From Emiliania huxleyi CCMP1516 (Eukaryota; Haptophyta; Isochrysidales; Noelaerhabdaceae): a stretch of DNA of 64,000 nucleotides. Within the stretch, counting starts at the first letter, position 1; each line of letters opens with the position of its first letter. Below the pieces are notes generated by a model. It was not told the DNA's origin, searched no databases, and saw only the letters and a program-made list of their open reading frames with translations. The stretch lies in the NCBI RefSeq assembly GCF_000372725.1, contig NW_005200690.1, positions 805,720-869,719 on the forward strand, in the 5' to 3' direction. A program made the translations under genes and the position numbers. This document shows, piece by piece, positions 1-10,559 of this stretch.

Positions 1-136
1 TGGGAGTGTCTCTACAAGGGGGTGTCTTGTAGGGTCTCTGGAAGAGGGTGTCTTGCTCCTCGGAAGGGGGCTCTCGTAGCGCCCGAGGGAGCCGCCGCGG
101 GAGAGGGCCAGGGTCGGGGCGAGGGAGGGGCCTCGC

Positions 137-1564
137 CTTGGCCCACTGCGGCGCAAGCTCGACGCAGCGGTCGGCGTCGGCGAGCGCCTCGCTCGCGCGG
201 CCGAGCGCCGCGAGGGCCGCGCTGCGGTTCGAGTGGAGCACGTGGCTGCGAGGCGCGGGGGCGGAGCGGTGTCGGAGGCTGGGCGAAAGTCGGTCCATCG
301 GGGAGGAGCGGCCGCGGCGGGCAAGTGCGCGCTCGCTGCGGAATCTTGGCAGCCGCACGGGCGCGAGTCAGCCGTGGCGACGGTGCAAGCTGGCCGCGTG
401 GCGCTCGCGCAAGGCACCACCTGCGCGCGTCGAGCCGCAGCGCGACGGAGAAGTGGTGCAGCGCGCCTGGTGAACAATGCGGACTACATTTCGTTAAGAG
501 TCGGAGAAGCGTTGCAGGAGAAGTGGTGCAGCGCGCCGTCATAGTCGCGCGCGCCGAAGCGCTCGTTGCCGTTCGCCTGGGGGGGGGGGTGAGGGCGGGG
601 GCGGGGGCGGCGACGGCAGCGGTCGTGACGAGTGCGGCAGGCGAGCGGAGCGGCGGAGTGGAGTGGGAGTGCAGTGGCCAGGAGAGAGAGAGAGAGAGAG
701 GGAGAGAGAGAGAGAGAGAGAGAGAGTCAGCAAGGAGAAGAGAGGCACGAGGGGGAGAGAGAGAGGCGGCGGGGAGGAGAGAGGCAGCAGCGAGGGCCTC
801 GCCTTGGCGCGCTCGGCCGCCGCCTTCATCCGTGCCGCAGCCTCGGCGTCGTCCGACGAGTCCGAGCCCGAGTCGCTCGCAAGAGGAGGTGGTGGTGGTG
901 GTGGCGGCGGCGGCGGCGTGGCCTCGGGCGGCGGCGCGGCCGTCGGCGGTGGTGCGGCCGCCGGCACGCCCTCGCGTGCCATGAGCTCACGGACCAGTGC
1001 CTCCAGCTCGCTCTTCTCGGTGACGCCGGCGGTGGAGACGGCTCCCAGCCGGAGGGCCTCGCGCATCTCGCCCACCCTCCACCCGCCGGCCGTCGCGGCG
1101 AGCGCACTTAGCCGGGCGCAGAGCGCCGCGCGGCCGGCCTGGGCGGCGAGCACCGCGACTAGGCTGCGATGGCCTCGCTCTTGGGCCACGTCCCCGGGCG
1201 TGAAGCCCTCGTCGTCCTTGGCATCCACCTCGGCGCCAGCGGAGAGCAGCCGCTCGGCGGCGACGGCCTGCCCGTTTTGCGACGCCACGTGCAGCGCCGT
1301 CGAGCCGGCGTTGTTGCCGAGGTTCGGATCGGCGCCTCGCTCCAGCAGCCAGTCCAGTAGAAGCACGGAGCCCTTGGCGGCCGCCCAGTGCAAGGCGGTG
1401 TGACCGATGAAGCCGAGCGAACAGCCCTTGCCCCGGTAGGAGAGGACTTCGGGGTGCGCTGCCAGGATCGCCTGCATCGCCGGCTGGTCGCCGCGCCGCG
1501 CCGCCTCGAGCCAGTCCCGCCCGTGGGGCAGCATCGGCTCGTCGTTGGCGTTGGGCTGCGGCAT
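137..1564 (-). CDS. Ankyrin-repeat / SAP-like / TPR protein, 3' end outside window
   Basis: Start codon at 1564. Exon 1 (803-1564, 254 codons) carries three ankyrin repeats (about residues 15-140, with TALHWAA and TALHVAS cores), a SAP-like helical motif (about 161-195) and a proline run (about 204-228). Exons 537-576, 421-466 and 137-245 join in phase to give a TPR unit of the Hop/STI1 type (GNERF...ALHHFSVAL...HSNRSAALAALG...ALADADRCVEL). The gene must continue past the left edge because the last visible exon ends at a GC donor (136) and the TPR domain is incomplete. Three introns use GC donors (802, 536, 136), two of them reading AAG|GCGAGG. The intron at 467-536 is bounded by a 20-nt direct repeat of coding sequence (447-466 and 517-536). 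Likely an adaptor or co-chaperone; the specific partner is unknown. Domain calls are from visible motifs; exon joins are inferred from the TPR pattern. Confidence 0.8.
678..735. repeat. (GA)n microsatellite inside an intron of the ankyrin/TPR gene
   Basis: Nearly pure GA dinucleotides lie inside the 577-802 intron on the minus strand, where they read as a CT-rich tract well upstream of the acceptor. Confidence 0.8.
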
Positions 1565-2186
1565 GTGTGTGTGTGTGATTCGCGCGAAGGCAAAGGCGGA
1601 AGGAAGAATTCAACCACCCGAAGTCTTGCAGCACACACGCGGAAGAAAGCACCGAGATGATCTGCATTCTTAATCAGGAACAGCGCTGAGCGATCGGCTA
1701 ACGCCCGACAATATTTAAATTCTCTCTCACAGCAGGAACAGCGCCGAACTGCCACCAAGCAAGCGTGTATTTCTTTTTGCTTGGCCGTACATCGATGAAA
1801 TTCTGCAAAAACCTGGCCGGCCCCTGCCCCTACCTACCTACCTACCTACCTACCTACCTACCCTACTTATGGGAAACTAAAAAGAAATCATTGGACGGGT
1901 TAAGGTGGGGTACTATACCAACTGAAGTGATGGTTGGTGGTACTCTCCTGCAACCACAGTCCTTCCTGTGACATGGCAGGCCACTCTCAGGCCCTACAAA
2001 GCATCAGATCACCCACTTGGGGAGGGTTGACATCGTGATTTCCGCGAAAATTTTCTTTCCCCGGGCCGCGCCGCGCGATCTCGGGCGATCTTTTTCTTTT
2101 TCTGCCTGTTTCTGGTGTGAAAATTCCAGCGTGAATAGAGGGAAAAACCTGACGGGAGGTCCCAGACCTACCCTACCTACCCCGTC
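1565..2186. other. Intergenic region upstream of the ankyrin gene
   Basis: No convincing gene. It holds a (CCTA)n tetranucleotide run at about 1831-1863 and AT-rich stretches. It presumably contains the promoter of the minus-strand ankyrin gene, but no core element can be assigned. Confidence 0.5.
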
Positions 2187-2236
2187 ATGATGTACGGCCA
2201 AGCAAAAAGAACACACACCTGCCAAGAAGAACATTA

Positions 2237-2406
<170 letters not shown>

Positions 2407-2833
2407 TTTTAGAAGTCAGCTGGTCGGCCGCCAAGTGGGCCTCCGGGCCTGCTGCGGCGGCGCGGCCGATTGAGGCCGGGCTCGGCCCGGCCCGCGACGG
2501 CTGGCCGCCGACGAGCGCGCTCGCGCTGCTCGTCAAAATGGCGGCGGTGGCGATTGCGGCGACGGTCGTTCAGTCGTACAGCGCTCAGGCGTCTGTCATC
2601 TGTCGTCTGTTGTCGCATTTCGCACACGCGCGCGCCGCGCGACCCGCGTCGCTCCGCGAGGGCATGAGCCTTCCGCGATTCGATCCCGCAGCCAAAAGCT
2701 GCTCGCTCGAACCGCGGCCGACTCTACCATCGCGGCCGCAGCTGTTGAGCTCTTCAGAAGACACTGGTGCCTCATATGCTGCCTCCCTGCGGATGCTGCC
2801 GGCGAGCCTGGCGGTCCGCTGTACTACAAGGAA

Positions 2834-3160
2834 GTGCTGACTCGATTCTACCTCGAATTCTTCTACCCCCACGACTCGGAACGCGAATGTGACAGGACCA
2901 TCGGGTCCTTCAGCCACCAAAGTGAGATCACCCGAGAGCAGCTGAGCCTGCCTCTGGCCTCGCCTCCCTCTCCTTCAGGCATTCGTGGCATCCTATGGGT
3001 CGTCCAGAGTATCGACCTCTGGCGAGTCAGCCAGTCACTTGATGACACCATGAAGTACAGCGATCGCCATCTCGCTGGCCTCTCCGCAGGCCCCCCCGAC
3101 CGCGTCGAACTCATCGGCGCGGGCTCTCTCGGCTACGGGACCGGCCCCAGCTTCGGCTGA
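2834..3160 (+). other. Possible C-terminal remnant of a repeated ORF
   Basis: An open frame ends in LGYGTGP and a stop, followed by GACAAGCTGCCGAGCCCAAA. A second locus at about 29158-29235 ends its frame almost identically (LGYGSDSG, stop) and is followed by the same 3' sequence with one change. Two loci sharing an ORF end and its downstream flank suggest a dispersed, perhaps mobile, sequence family. No domain is recognised and the 5' part cannot be delimited. It may be only a repeat with an incidental frame. Confidence 0.3.
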
Positions 3161-3405
3161 GGGCTGACAAGCTGCCGAGCCCAAATCACTGTGAGAGTCG
3201 TGATTTGTTCTTGTGTGTGTGAGTGTCACCGGCACACAGCGTGTGGCGGGCTCATGCGTCATATAGCCGGACGGTCCCTTGCGCAATCGTGCTCGCCCAA
3301 ATTCACCCTCATTTGGGATTGCATTGAAAACAGAAAAAGGAAAAAGGACCGCGCCCCACTCCGCGCGTCTGTCGGGAGGGAAAGAGAAAATTTTACAACT
3401 TACCG

Positions 3406-3433
3406 CCCTAACCCTAACCCTAACCCTAACCCT
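3406..3433. repeat. Interstitial telomere-like array (CCCTAA)4.7
   Basis: Four perfect CCCTAA units plus CCCT, the complement of the TTAGGG telomere repeat, embedded in the dispersed-repeat cluster just before the 3540-3749 minisatellite. Confidence 0.9.
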
Positions 3434-3539
3434 CGGCTGTGGGTCAGGCTGTGCTGTATAAGGCGCGCGAGGCTGGGTGCTTTGCTACCTTGCTTGTGTC
3501 TCCCGTGGCCGGGATGGTTGGTTGGGTGGTGGGGATGGG

Positions 3540-3749
3540 TCGGTCGGTGTGGGTGGGTTTCCTCGCCTCATCAGCCGGGCCGTGAGGTGGGTGGGGGTGG
3601 GTGGGTGGTGCCAAGCCTCAGCTGGGCCGTGAGGTCGGTGGGGTGGGTGGGTGGTTCCAAGGCTCAGCCGGGCCGTGAGGTCGGTGGGGTGGGTGGGTGG
3701 TTCCAAGGCTCAGCCGGGCCGTGAGGTCGGTGGGGTGGGTGGGTGGCTC
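3540..3749. repeat. Minisatellite with about 47-bp units
   Basis: About four head-to-tail copies of a G-rich unit containing GCCGTGAGGTCGGTGGGGTG and GGTTCCAAGGCTCAGC. The first unit is diverged; the last ones are almost identical. Confidence 0.85.
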
Positions 3750-3885
3750 AAGAAGCTCCGTGCACGTGAACGGATGTGCACGTGGGTTGAGAAAAAACGC
3801 AACGCTGGAGCTGTGAAGGAGTTTTGTTGTTTGAGCTGTGGGGCGGTCCCTCCCTTGAGTGTCTGTTTTCTTTCTTTCTTTCTTT

Positions 3886-4647
3886 TCATCGCTCTCCTCG
3901 GGCCGCCTGGGTTATGTTTTTCTCGTTTGTTGTTGATGTTGAGAGATTTTGTTTGGTGTTGTCGTTCTGCGACGCCACCGCCGCCTGCCGATCCATTGAA
4001 AACATAAAAAGGAAAAAGGACCGCCAGCCGCCAGCCCCACTCCGCGCGTCTGTCGAGCGCTCGCCAAAATTTCTCAAAGTCGCGGAGATCGCCACGTCTG
4101 CGACCTCGGGGTCGTACTCGCCATCCTCCTCCTCTGGGGCGGCCGGGTCCCCATCTGCTCGCCCCGCATCACGCACCTTATCTAGCACCTTCGCTCGCGC
4201 CGCCTCGCCGCGCCGCTCGAGAATGCTCGCAGCTGCCGACCCGATCTGCTGACGGGCGCCGGCATCTGGCTCGCACGATCTGCGCCCTCCACCGGAATTC
4301 GTATGCAGCATAGGCACCGGGTCTGGCAGCACCGGCTCAACGCCGCGCCCCGCGGTCGGTGCAAGCAAGGAATGTTCCCGCTGCTGCTCTGCTGCAGCCT
4401 CGAGTCGCGGTGCAGCCTCCGCACTCTCGGCGTTTGCCTCTCGCCCTGCTGCAGCATCCGTTCCCATCTCTGGCTGCCGTTCGCCGAGCGCCTCCTCAAA
4501 GCATGCGAGAATCTCGTCGCTCTGAAGGTCAGCCTCGAGCACGTCGTCGGCAGCGCGGATGCTCGCCCGGCCGGTCGGCCCTCGAGACCTCACAGTGGCG
4601 GCCGCCTCTGACAGCGGCGGCAGCCTCCCAAGCTGGCCACGCACCAT
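3886..4647 (-). CDS. Hypothetical acidic ORF within a repeat cluster
   Basis: A 253-residue frame with an ATG at 4647. The first ~190 residues are rich in Glu, Ala and Arg with no recognised domain. Its C-terminal part runs into one copy of the dispersed repeat (about 3997-4052), so that part is probably not real coding sequence. It may be one exon of a host gene or part of the repeat. Opposite-strand frames are also open because of the GC content. Confidence 0.3.
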   Translation of the reverse strand: MVRGQLGRLPPLSEAAATVRSRGPTGRASIRAADDVLEADLQSDEILACFEEALGERQPEMGTDAAAGREANAESAEAAPRLEAAAEQQREHSLLAPTAGRGVEPVLPDPVPMLHTNSGGGRRSCEPDAGARQQIGSAAASILERRGEAARAKVLDKVRDAGRADGDPAAPEEEDGEYDPEVADVAISATLRNFGERSTDARSGAGGWRSFFLFMFSMDRQAAVASQNDNTKQNLSTSTTNEKNITQAARGER

Positions 4648-4946
4648 GCTGCGCTTCGCGGCAATCGCGTGACGGGAGGCTCGCTGGCTTTTTGTGGCTT
4701 TTCGGACGGCTTTTTTGGCTTCTCCCGCCCTCCAACCCCTCTCTTGGCTTTTTCTTTTTTGCGAACTCCCAAAAACGACAGCGCCACAATCATCTCCTTA
4801 AATCCCTGTGTGGGGCGGCGTGCGTGCCGTCCTCCCATCCCTCCCATGCTCAGTGTTTTCTTTCTGTTCATCGCTCTCCTCGCTCGGGCCTCGATCCCTT
4901 GCTCTCGCAATCGTGCTCGCCCAAATCCTCATTTGGGATATGAGAG

Positions 4947-4948
<2 letters not shown>

Positions 4949-5019
<71 letters not shown>
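4949..5019. repeat. (CT)n microsatellite
   Basis: About 35 CT dinucleotides inside the third copy of the local dispersed repeat. Confidence 0.95.
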
Positions 5020-5021
<2 letters not shown>

Positions 5022-5397
5022 ATCTTGATCTTGCTTTTGTTTGTCTCTCTCTTTGGGATTGCGTTGGACATCGAAGGAGAGAGGCTAACGGCGCCAGCCG
5101 CCAGCCCCACTCCGCGCGTCTGTCGGGAGTAAAAGAATAAAAATAATCTGATCCCAGCCAAAATTAACACCGCAATCTCAGAACCCTCATTCCAACAGGC
5201 ATCCCATGTCCCAGATGCACACCGCTCGCCCGTGGCCCCGCCGCCCAGCCCCGCCACCGCGCGCCACGCCCGCGCCCGCCGCGCGCCCACACCCTCGCCC
5301 ACACCCTCGCGCGGCCGCCCGCACACCGGCCGCGACTCACACCCGCTCCGCGCCGCGCCGCCCTCACGCCAAGTTCCGCCCGCGCCGCAGAACAATC

Positions 5398-6148
5398 ATG
5401 CTCTCCACTGTCGCCCTCGCTCCCGCCTTCAACGCGCCCGCCATGCGCGCGCCGGCCACCCGCTCGGCGGTCACCATGTTCTCCGAGGGCGACCTCGGCG
5501 TCCTCCCGCCGCTCGGCGTCTACGACCCGCTCGGCCTGATCGAGACCCGCGACATGCGCCGCTATGAGGTGTGCATCGCGCCCCCGCTCCCCTCCCCCAG
5601 CCTCTCCCAGCCTCCCTCGCCGCCTCGCCGCCTCGCGACCGCCCCACGCCCTCCGCCGTCTGGACCCACCTCTCACTCCGCCGCGCGCGCCCGCCCCGCA
5701 GATCATGGAGATCAAGCACGGCCGCGCCGCCATGCTCGGCTTCCTCCACGTCATCGCCCTCAAGGCGGGCATCGTGCTGCCGGGCGACCTCTCCCCGTCG
5801 CTGGGCATCAAGTTCTCGGACGTGCCGACCACCTGCTTCGGCTCGCTCGAGGCGGTCCCCACCTTCGGCTGGCTGCAGATCATGCTCTTCACCTGCATGC
5901 AGGAGACGGGCGCGTCGCCGCTCGCGGAGGCGCAGACGGACGACAAGGAGGCGGGCGACATCGCCATCGACTCGTGGGTGCGCTACGACGACCCCGAGAC
6001 CAAGACCTTCAAGCTCAACGCCGAGCGCCAGAACGGCCGCGCCGCCATGCTCGGCATCACCGGCTGCCTCGTGCACGAGCTCCTCGGCGTCGACGCGCTC
6101 TACCCGACCGGCGGCCTGGGCGGCGCCGCGCCCCCGGCCATCTTCTAG
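5398..6148 (+). CDS. Fucoxanthin chlorophyll a/c-type light-harvesting protein
   Basis: Two exons (5398-5568 and 5702-6148) joined by a GT-AG intron give 205 residues, the normal size of the LHCF/FCP family. The leader MLSTVALAPAFNAPAM resembles the signal plus plastid transit region of secondary-plastid algae. First membrane helix: EIMEIKHGRAAMLG (residues 57-70), with the Glu and His/Arg used for chlorophyll binding and the helix cross. Last helix: ERQNGRAAMLG (165-175). The protein would sit in thylakoids and pass light energy to the photosystems. The splice is clear because DMRRYE runs directly into IMEIKHGR across it. The intron shows none of the flanking duplication seen in other genes here, which fits an older intron. 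The exact LHC subclass cannot be fixed by eye. Confidence 0.95.
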
Positions 6149-7106
6149 GCTCCCTCTCTTTGCCGGCGCCCCTCACGATGCCTCGCCGGTGGGAAGATGT
6201 CCCTGACGGTCGGGGAGGTGTGAGGTGTCTGTGGAAGTACGGTCCTTGTTCTTGTGTTAAAAATGTCGAGAGGCAAACGGAGACGCCGACTCAGCCCAGG
6301 CGGCACGCGTGCGTCACTGTCACCCAGCGTCATGTTTTACAGAACAGATACAGATACACACCCAGCCCGCGGCGCGTCCCCCCTCCCCGACCCCGTCCGG
6401 GGGCGCTCCTCAGAGGTCCCCCCCTCCCCCCATCCCTCTGCCTCCCATAGGGCAGGATAGCACTAGCATATGCGCCTAGTGCGCACTGGGAGCTCTGGGG
6501 GGGCGCGGGGGCCCTAGAGGGTATCCATGCGGGGGGGAGATGGGGTCCGATGGCCTGCCGCAGGCGCCGATTTTTTCGTCAGTTTTTTCTTTTTTGCGAT
6601 GTTTCACTTGTTTTCTCATGGGAATTCGGCGTACTTGTGCGGCCATGCTATCACGCCTTGCGACAGCCTGTCGGCGCTGCTGACCGTGCCATGCTGCACA
6701 ATTGATCACCTGCATAGCTCGCGGCCTTAGTATCAAGCATTCAGTGACGACCTGATCGTACGGCCAGTAGGAAGGTGTCCTTCCACCTTCCAGCTGCATG
6801 CACGCTTCTGACGCAATGCCGTCACAAACTGCCTCTCGGATTGGCTGCTGGCACTCTCGAGGCTATGCCTACACAGCCTCGCGCGCATGGGCAGTCAGGG
6901 CGCTCGGCGATGATCTTGAGCTTAAGTTTCATTCACAGACTATCACGCACGTTCTCCGCCGCGAGCATCGGGCTCACGAGGCGAGCTCCCCAATGCGCAA
7001 TGGCAGTCGTGTCTATAAGCACAAATGGGTCGCACACCGTCCACCGCGGTGTCTCACCTCCTCCGCTCACACTGAGGCACACCTCACTCCGCCATCTCTC
7101 ACTTAC
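6149..7106. other. Intergenic region between convergent genes
   Basis: Nothing gene-like is supported. A short sequence near 6329-6382 (GCGTCATGTTTTAC ... CACACCCAGCCCGCGGC) recurs in shortened form at about 12403-12433. The rest is unremarkable, with one T-rich stretch near 6570-6600. Confidence 0.5.
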
Positions 7107-9134
7107 TCAGCCATCGCAGCACGCCATCTCCACGAAGCCGGGCAGGACCGGCACCGGGTAAAAAACGAGCACGCGCAGCAGCAGCGCCACCGCCCACCGC
7201 GGCCCCGCAGGCGGCCACGGCAGCAGCGCCGGCTCGTCCGCCGCGCACGCACGACCGCTAGCGTTGACGACGCAGCGCTCCTCGCCGCCTCCCACGCCGG
7301 CTTGGTGCGTGTACGTCACCGGAGTGCCGGCGGTGGCCGCGCTCGCCCAGTCAATGCCGCCGCCGCCGCCCGACTGGCTCGGTAGCCGCGCGTAGGTGAT
7401 GGAGAAGTTGGTGTCGCGCTGCCTGGCCTCGGAGATGAGCCGGCGGAGCTCGAGCGCGTGCACCGTGTACGCCGGCGCCGGAACGCGCCCCTCCGCCGGC
7501 ACGCTCGGGTTGCTCGAGTCGGCCACCGCCGTCTTTGTCTTCGCCGCCTTCGCCTCTTCTGCGGCTGCCTTGGGAGCGCCCCGGTCGTCCTCCGGCCCGC
7601 GTGTGGAGCCGTCAACGTCGGGCCGCGGGCCGTAGACGCGGCCGACGAGCGGTAGGAACTCGCGGCCGGCGTGCCCGAGCGCGCGCAGCCGCGCGGTGGC
7701 GGTGGGCCGCAGCACGGGCGTCACCTCGAGCGGGTAGATGCCGCGGATCCAGCGGGACGTGGTCGCGTCGACGCGCACCACGCCGCCCGCAAACGGGCCG
7801 GCGTCCACGTGGACGCCGCCGACGCCGCCGGCGTCGTCAGTGGGCGCGGCCGCCGCTTCCGCCGCCCAGCGCTGCAGCAGGCCGGTCGGCAGCAGCAGGT
7901 GGTTGGAGCCGCCGTGGGTGCGGAGGTTGGCAAACATGTGGACGTTGCCCATGTCCTGCAGCCCGAGGACGGGCAGGCCGAAGGCGTATACGAGCGCCAT
8001 CGCCGTGCACGCGCGCTGCGCGCGCTTCACCGCCGGCGCTGGCGGCGCTGGCGGCCGCGGTGCTCGTTTTGCGTCGTCGTTATGGTCGCCGTCTGCTGCC
8101 CGCGCCTCGACGACGCAACCGGCGAGCAGGACCGCGGAGATGGCCGCAAAGACGGCGCTCTGGAGGTCGTCGATAGCGCCGGGCACGCGGCCGCTGGCGA
8201 CGGCACACGTGGCGGCGAGCGCGGCGCCGACGGTGAGGGCGCGGCCGCGCGCCCAGAGCACGGCGCGATGCGCCCCGTGCGGAACGGCGCAAAAGTAGCG
8301 CATGACCGCGACCGCCGAGAAGGAGCCAATGTTGTTGGGCGGCGGCGTGAAGCAGATGCCGGCGTGGAGCACCACGCCGAGCGCGACGCCGCAGCGCTGC
8401 AGCCGGCGGGAGGGCGCGAGCAGCAGCAAGCCAATCGACGTCTCGAGCACGCAGGTGAGGGCGCCGGCCGAGTCGGCGACGAGGCGCAGCAGGCGCGGGC
8501 TGGCGTCGGCGACGCGCGGTGCGTAGGCGTCGAGCATGGAGATCAGGTAGATGACGCTGCACGACGTGGACGCGCCGAGGTGCGACGTGTTGAGCTTCCA
8601 CAGGCCCGCACCAAGGTAAAAGGCGCCGAACATGCACCGCACGGCCGGTGCGAAGGCGAGCACGAGGTCGTCACGGCGGGTGCCGGCGGCGGCGGCTCCG
8701 CGACGGCGGCTGTCCCGGCGCGCGAGGTGCACGGTGCCAACGACCAGCACGGCAGCGTCGGTCGCGAGGCACCAGATGTCGCTGTTGAATTGAAGCGGCT
8801 GGCGCCTGAGCTTGGCAGCGACGAATATGAGGTGCGCGAGCACGCCCACACCGAGCGACTGCGTCGCCGCAGCAAGCACGCCGATGGGCCCCGTGAGAGC
8901 TTCGAAGGAGAGCGCGGGCGTCGCAACCACCGACGAGCCGAGAAAAAAGTAGATGGCGTCCTGCAAGTAGCGCTTCACCGTGACGAAAGACTGGATGGAC
9001 CAGAGGAGCAGATAAGTGGAGAGCAGGTCCGGTCCTTCAAATCGAGTATCCGCGCCATGCTCTCCACGTATCACATCGCGCGGCGGCGTCGCCTTCGCCT
9101 TGCGCGCCGGCTGGACGCGCGTAGGCGTCGCCAT
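7107..9134 (-). CDS. Multi-pass membrane protein, HTTM / gamma-carboxylase-like
   Basis: Single-exon frame of 675 residues with ATG at 9134 and TGA at 7107. Many hydrophobic segments fill the first ~370 residues. Visible signatures are GAGLWKLN, an ETSIGLLLLAP helix, VLHAGICF and a NIGSFSAVAVMRYF helix, the pattern of the HTTM family, related to the membrane domain of vitamin K-dependent gamma-carboxylase. Further on, MFANLRTHGGSNHLLLP matches a conserved stretch I associate with eukaryotic HTTM-type proteins. The C-terminal ~150 residues are soluble apart from a last hydrophobic segment. HTTM proteins are mostly uncharacterised, so no enzymatic role is claimed. The call rests on recalled motif similarity. 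Confidence 0.7.
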   Translation of the reverse strand: MATPTRVQPARKAKATPPRDVIRGEHGADTRFEGPDLLSTYLLLWSIQSFVTVKRYLQDAIYFFLGSSVVATPALSFEALTGPIGVLAAATQSLGVGVLAHLIFVAAKLRRQPLQFNSDIWCLATDAAVLVVGTVHLARRDSRRRGAAAAGTRRDDLVLAFAPAVRCMFGAFYLGAGLWKLNTSHLGASTSCSVIYLISMLDAYAPRVADASPRLLRLVADSAGALTCVLETSIGLLLLAPSRRLQRCGVALGVVLHAGICFTPPPNNIGSFSAVAVMRYFCAVPHGAHRAVLWARGRALTVGAALAATCAVASGRVPGAIDDLQSAVFAAISAVLLAGCVVEARAADGDHNDDAKRAPRPPAPPAPAVKRAQRACTAMALVYAFGLPVLGLQDMGNVHMFANLRTHGGSNHLLLPTGLLQRWAAEAAAAPTDDAGGVGGVHVDAGPFAGGVVRVDATTSRWIRGIYPLEVTPVLRPTATARLRALGHAGREFLPLVGRVYGPRPDVDGSTRGPEDDRGAPKAAAEEAKAAKTKTAVADSSNPSVPAEGRVPAPAYTVHALELRRLISEARQRDTNFSITYARLPSQSGGGGGIDWASAATAGTPVTYTHQAGVGGGEERCVVNASGRACAADEPALLPWPPAGPRWAVALLLRVLVFYPVPVLPGFVEMACCDG

Positions 9135-9515
9135 TGGCTGTTCTCCGATCCCCCCCCTTGAGTGGAGTCACGCGAGAGCGACCACCACCTCACTCAGGCG
9201 CGCATGGAGCTCACGGCGGGTTTATCGCGCCCCGAGGGCGCAGGTGCATGCTGCTCGGGTGGAGAGTGGTGGTCGCAAACGGGCGGGCAGCGACGACGGC
9301 GCATGACCTGAGCTGCCGGCCGAGGACGAGAGGGGCTAGGAGAGGGGCAGGGTGTGAGTGAGTTCCTTCCTCCCTCGCTGACTGACTGATAGACAGGGGA
9401 GAGAGATGTCAAGAGAAATAAACAGAAAAGCCAAGGCAACGCCAAGGTGGTGCGGCTCGGATGCTCGCCCTCGTGTCGAGAGGGGAGGCTGTGCCACGGG
9501 GACAGCCTCGCAGCC
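9135..9515. other. Divergent intergenic region
   Basis: It separates the minus-strand membrane-protein gene from the plus-strand acidic ORF and probably holds both promoters. No specific element is recognised. Confidence 0.4.
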
Positions 9516-10559
9516 ATGGCGCGAGAGCTCATCGGCGTACGAGACGAGCGGCGTAGAGAGGGGCAGCAACGTGGAGACGCCCCAAAGCCACGCAAGCCGA
9601 GGGCAGACAAAGGGGTGCCGAGAGGCCCGCGAGCCCTCAAAGGCACAAAGGCATACCAGATCGGGCACCTCAGTCTACTGCGGTTTCGGCACGGGCGCGA
9701 GAGGCAAGTGTCACAGCGGACCCTCGATGCGGTGCGCGAGGCGCAGGGAGCCGGGGTCGAGCCGTGGAACACGGCCGAGCACGACAAGGCCGTCCACAAT
9801 CCGGCGCCCGAAGACGGGACGACGAACTCGATGGAGAGCGAGCCGCAAGGGAGCGAGACGTGCGACGACGAGGGGGACGACGAGAGAGACAAGAGCGCCT
9901 CGGCGGACGACGAGATGGCATTTAACGACGATGCGTTCTTCGAGCTTCCCGACATGGCAACGGAGGAAGAGGCGGAGGGCGGGGGGGGCCAGAGTCAGTA
10001 CAGCCAGCAGAGTCAGGGGGGCGAGAGCGAGGAGAGCCAGAGCAGCCAGGGCAGCCGACGCACACCCAGACGAGCCAAATGGAACCGAATCGCGACAGAA
10101 CGATTTCTAGACCGACTTCGCTTCGAACTCCTACAAGGAGGCGGCGGCGGGGACGGATACAGACACCCCGAAGACAGCAACGACGGCGACGAAGATGGAG
10201 GGAGGAGCGAGGTCGAAGAGACGCCCGACCGCACAACAGAGCCAGGACCGAGCGAGCAACCACCCGAAACGGGCCATCCAAACGAAGGCAGCCAGGCAGA
10301 CGACGAATTTACAGTGATGGACGTAGAAGAGGAACAGCCAGAGGACGAGGCGCCCCAGCCGCCGAGGAAGCGAGGGCGCTTTGAGAATGAACGTAGCGAT
10401 TCGATGAGTCAGGGAGGGGGGGCGAGCCAGCAGCATCACGAGGGCGAGGAGCCGATGACGCCGAAACAAAAGTTGCGACAACGCAAGCGGACGCAGCAAT
10501 CGCCTCGGACATCCAGAGCCCAGAGGGAATACGACGAGAGACATCGCGCAGAGAGATAA
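9516..10559 (+). CDS. Hypothetical acidic, low-complexity protein, possibly of a mobile element
   Basis: ATG at 9516 in a good context (CAGCCATGG) opens a 347-residue frame. The N-terminal ~75 residues are basic; the middle is rich in Glu, Asp, Ser and Gln with SQ-rich stretches (GGQSQYSQQSQGG); the C-terminus is basic (TPKQKLRQRKRTQQ). No catalytic domain is seen. Codon use departs from neighbouring genes, with many A-ending codons (CAA, ACA, GAA, AGA). About 570 bp downstream lies ATCTCACAGTCGAGAGGTGT, which recurs at about 44440 behind another Glu/Arg-rich frame (43950-44245). Together this suggests a transposon-type ORF rather than a host gene. Antisense frames are open too but have implausible composition. 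Confidence 0.45.
   Translation: MARELIGVRDERRREGQQRGDAPKPRKPRADKGVPRGPRALKGTKAYQIGHLSLLRFRHGRERQVSQRTLDAVREAQGAGVEPWNTAEHDKAVHNPAPEDGTTNSMESEPQGSETCDDEGDDERDKSASADDEMAFNDDAFFELPDMATEEEAEGGGGQSQYSQQSQGGESEESQSSQGSRRTPRRAKWNRIATERFLDRLRFELLQGGGGGDGYRHPEDSNDGDEDGGRSEVEETPDRTTEPGPSEQPPETGHPNEGSQADDEFTVMDVEEEQPEDEAPQPPRKRGRFENERSDSMSQGGGASQQHHEGEEPMTPKQKLRQRKRTQQSPRTSRAQREYDERHRAER

Larger units (their letters stand above)
3284..5135. repeat. Cluster of three copies of a dispersed repeat
   Basis: Related segments occur at about 3284-3376, 3865-4052 and 4851-5130. Shared marks are TCATTTGGGAT, a GGAAAAAGGACCGC stretch, CCCCACTCCGCGCGTCTGTCG and a pyrimidine block ending TTCATCGCTCTCCTCG. The copies carry different internal insertions, including the (CT)n array in the third. 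No transposase is recognisable. Confidence 0.75.

Noticed and set aside
22-984. Long plus-strand frames over the first kilobase
   Set aside because: They are antisense to the ankyrin/TPR exons and arise from high GC; composition is Arg/Ala/Gly-rich with no motif.
5164-5967. Minus-strand frame opposite the light-harvesting gene
   Set aside because: Antisense of a clear LHC protein; no independent support.
9194-9955. Minus-strand frame opposite the acidic ORF
   Set aside because: Ser/Arg/Pro-rich composition without motifs; the plus frame has a good start context and coherent charged composition.
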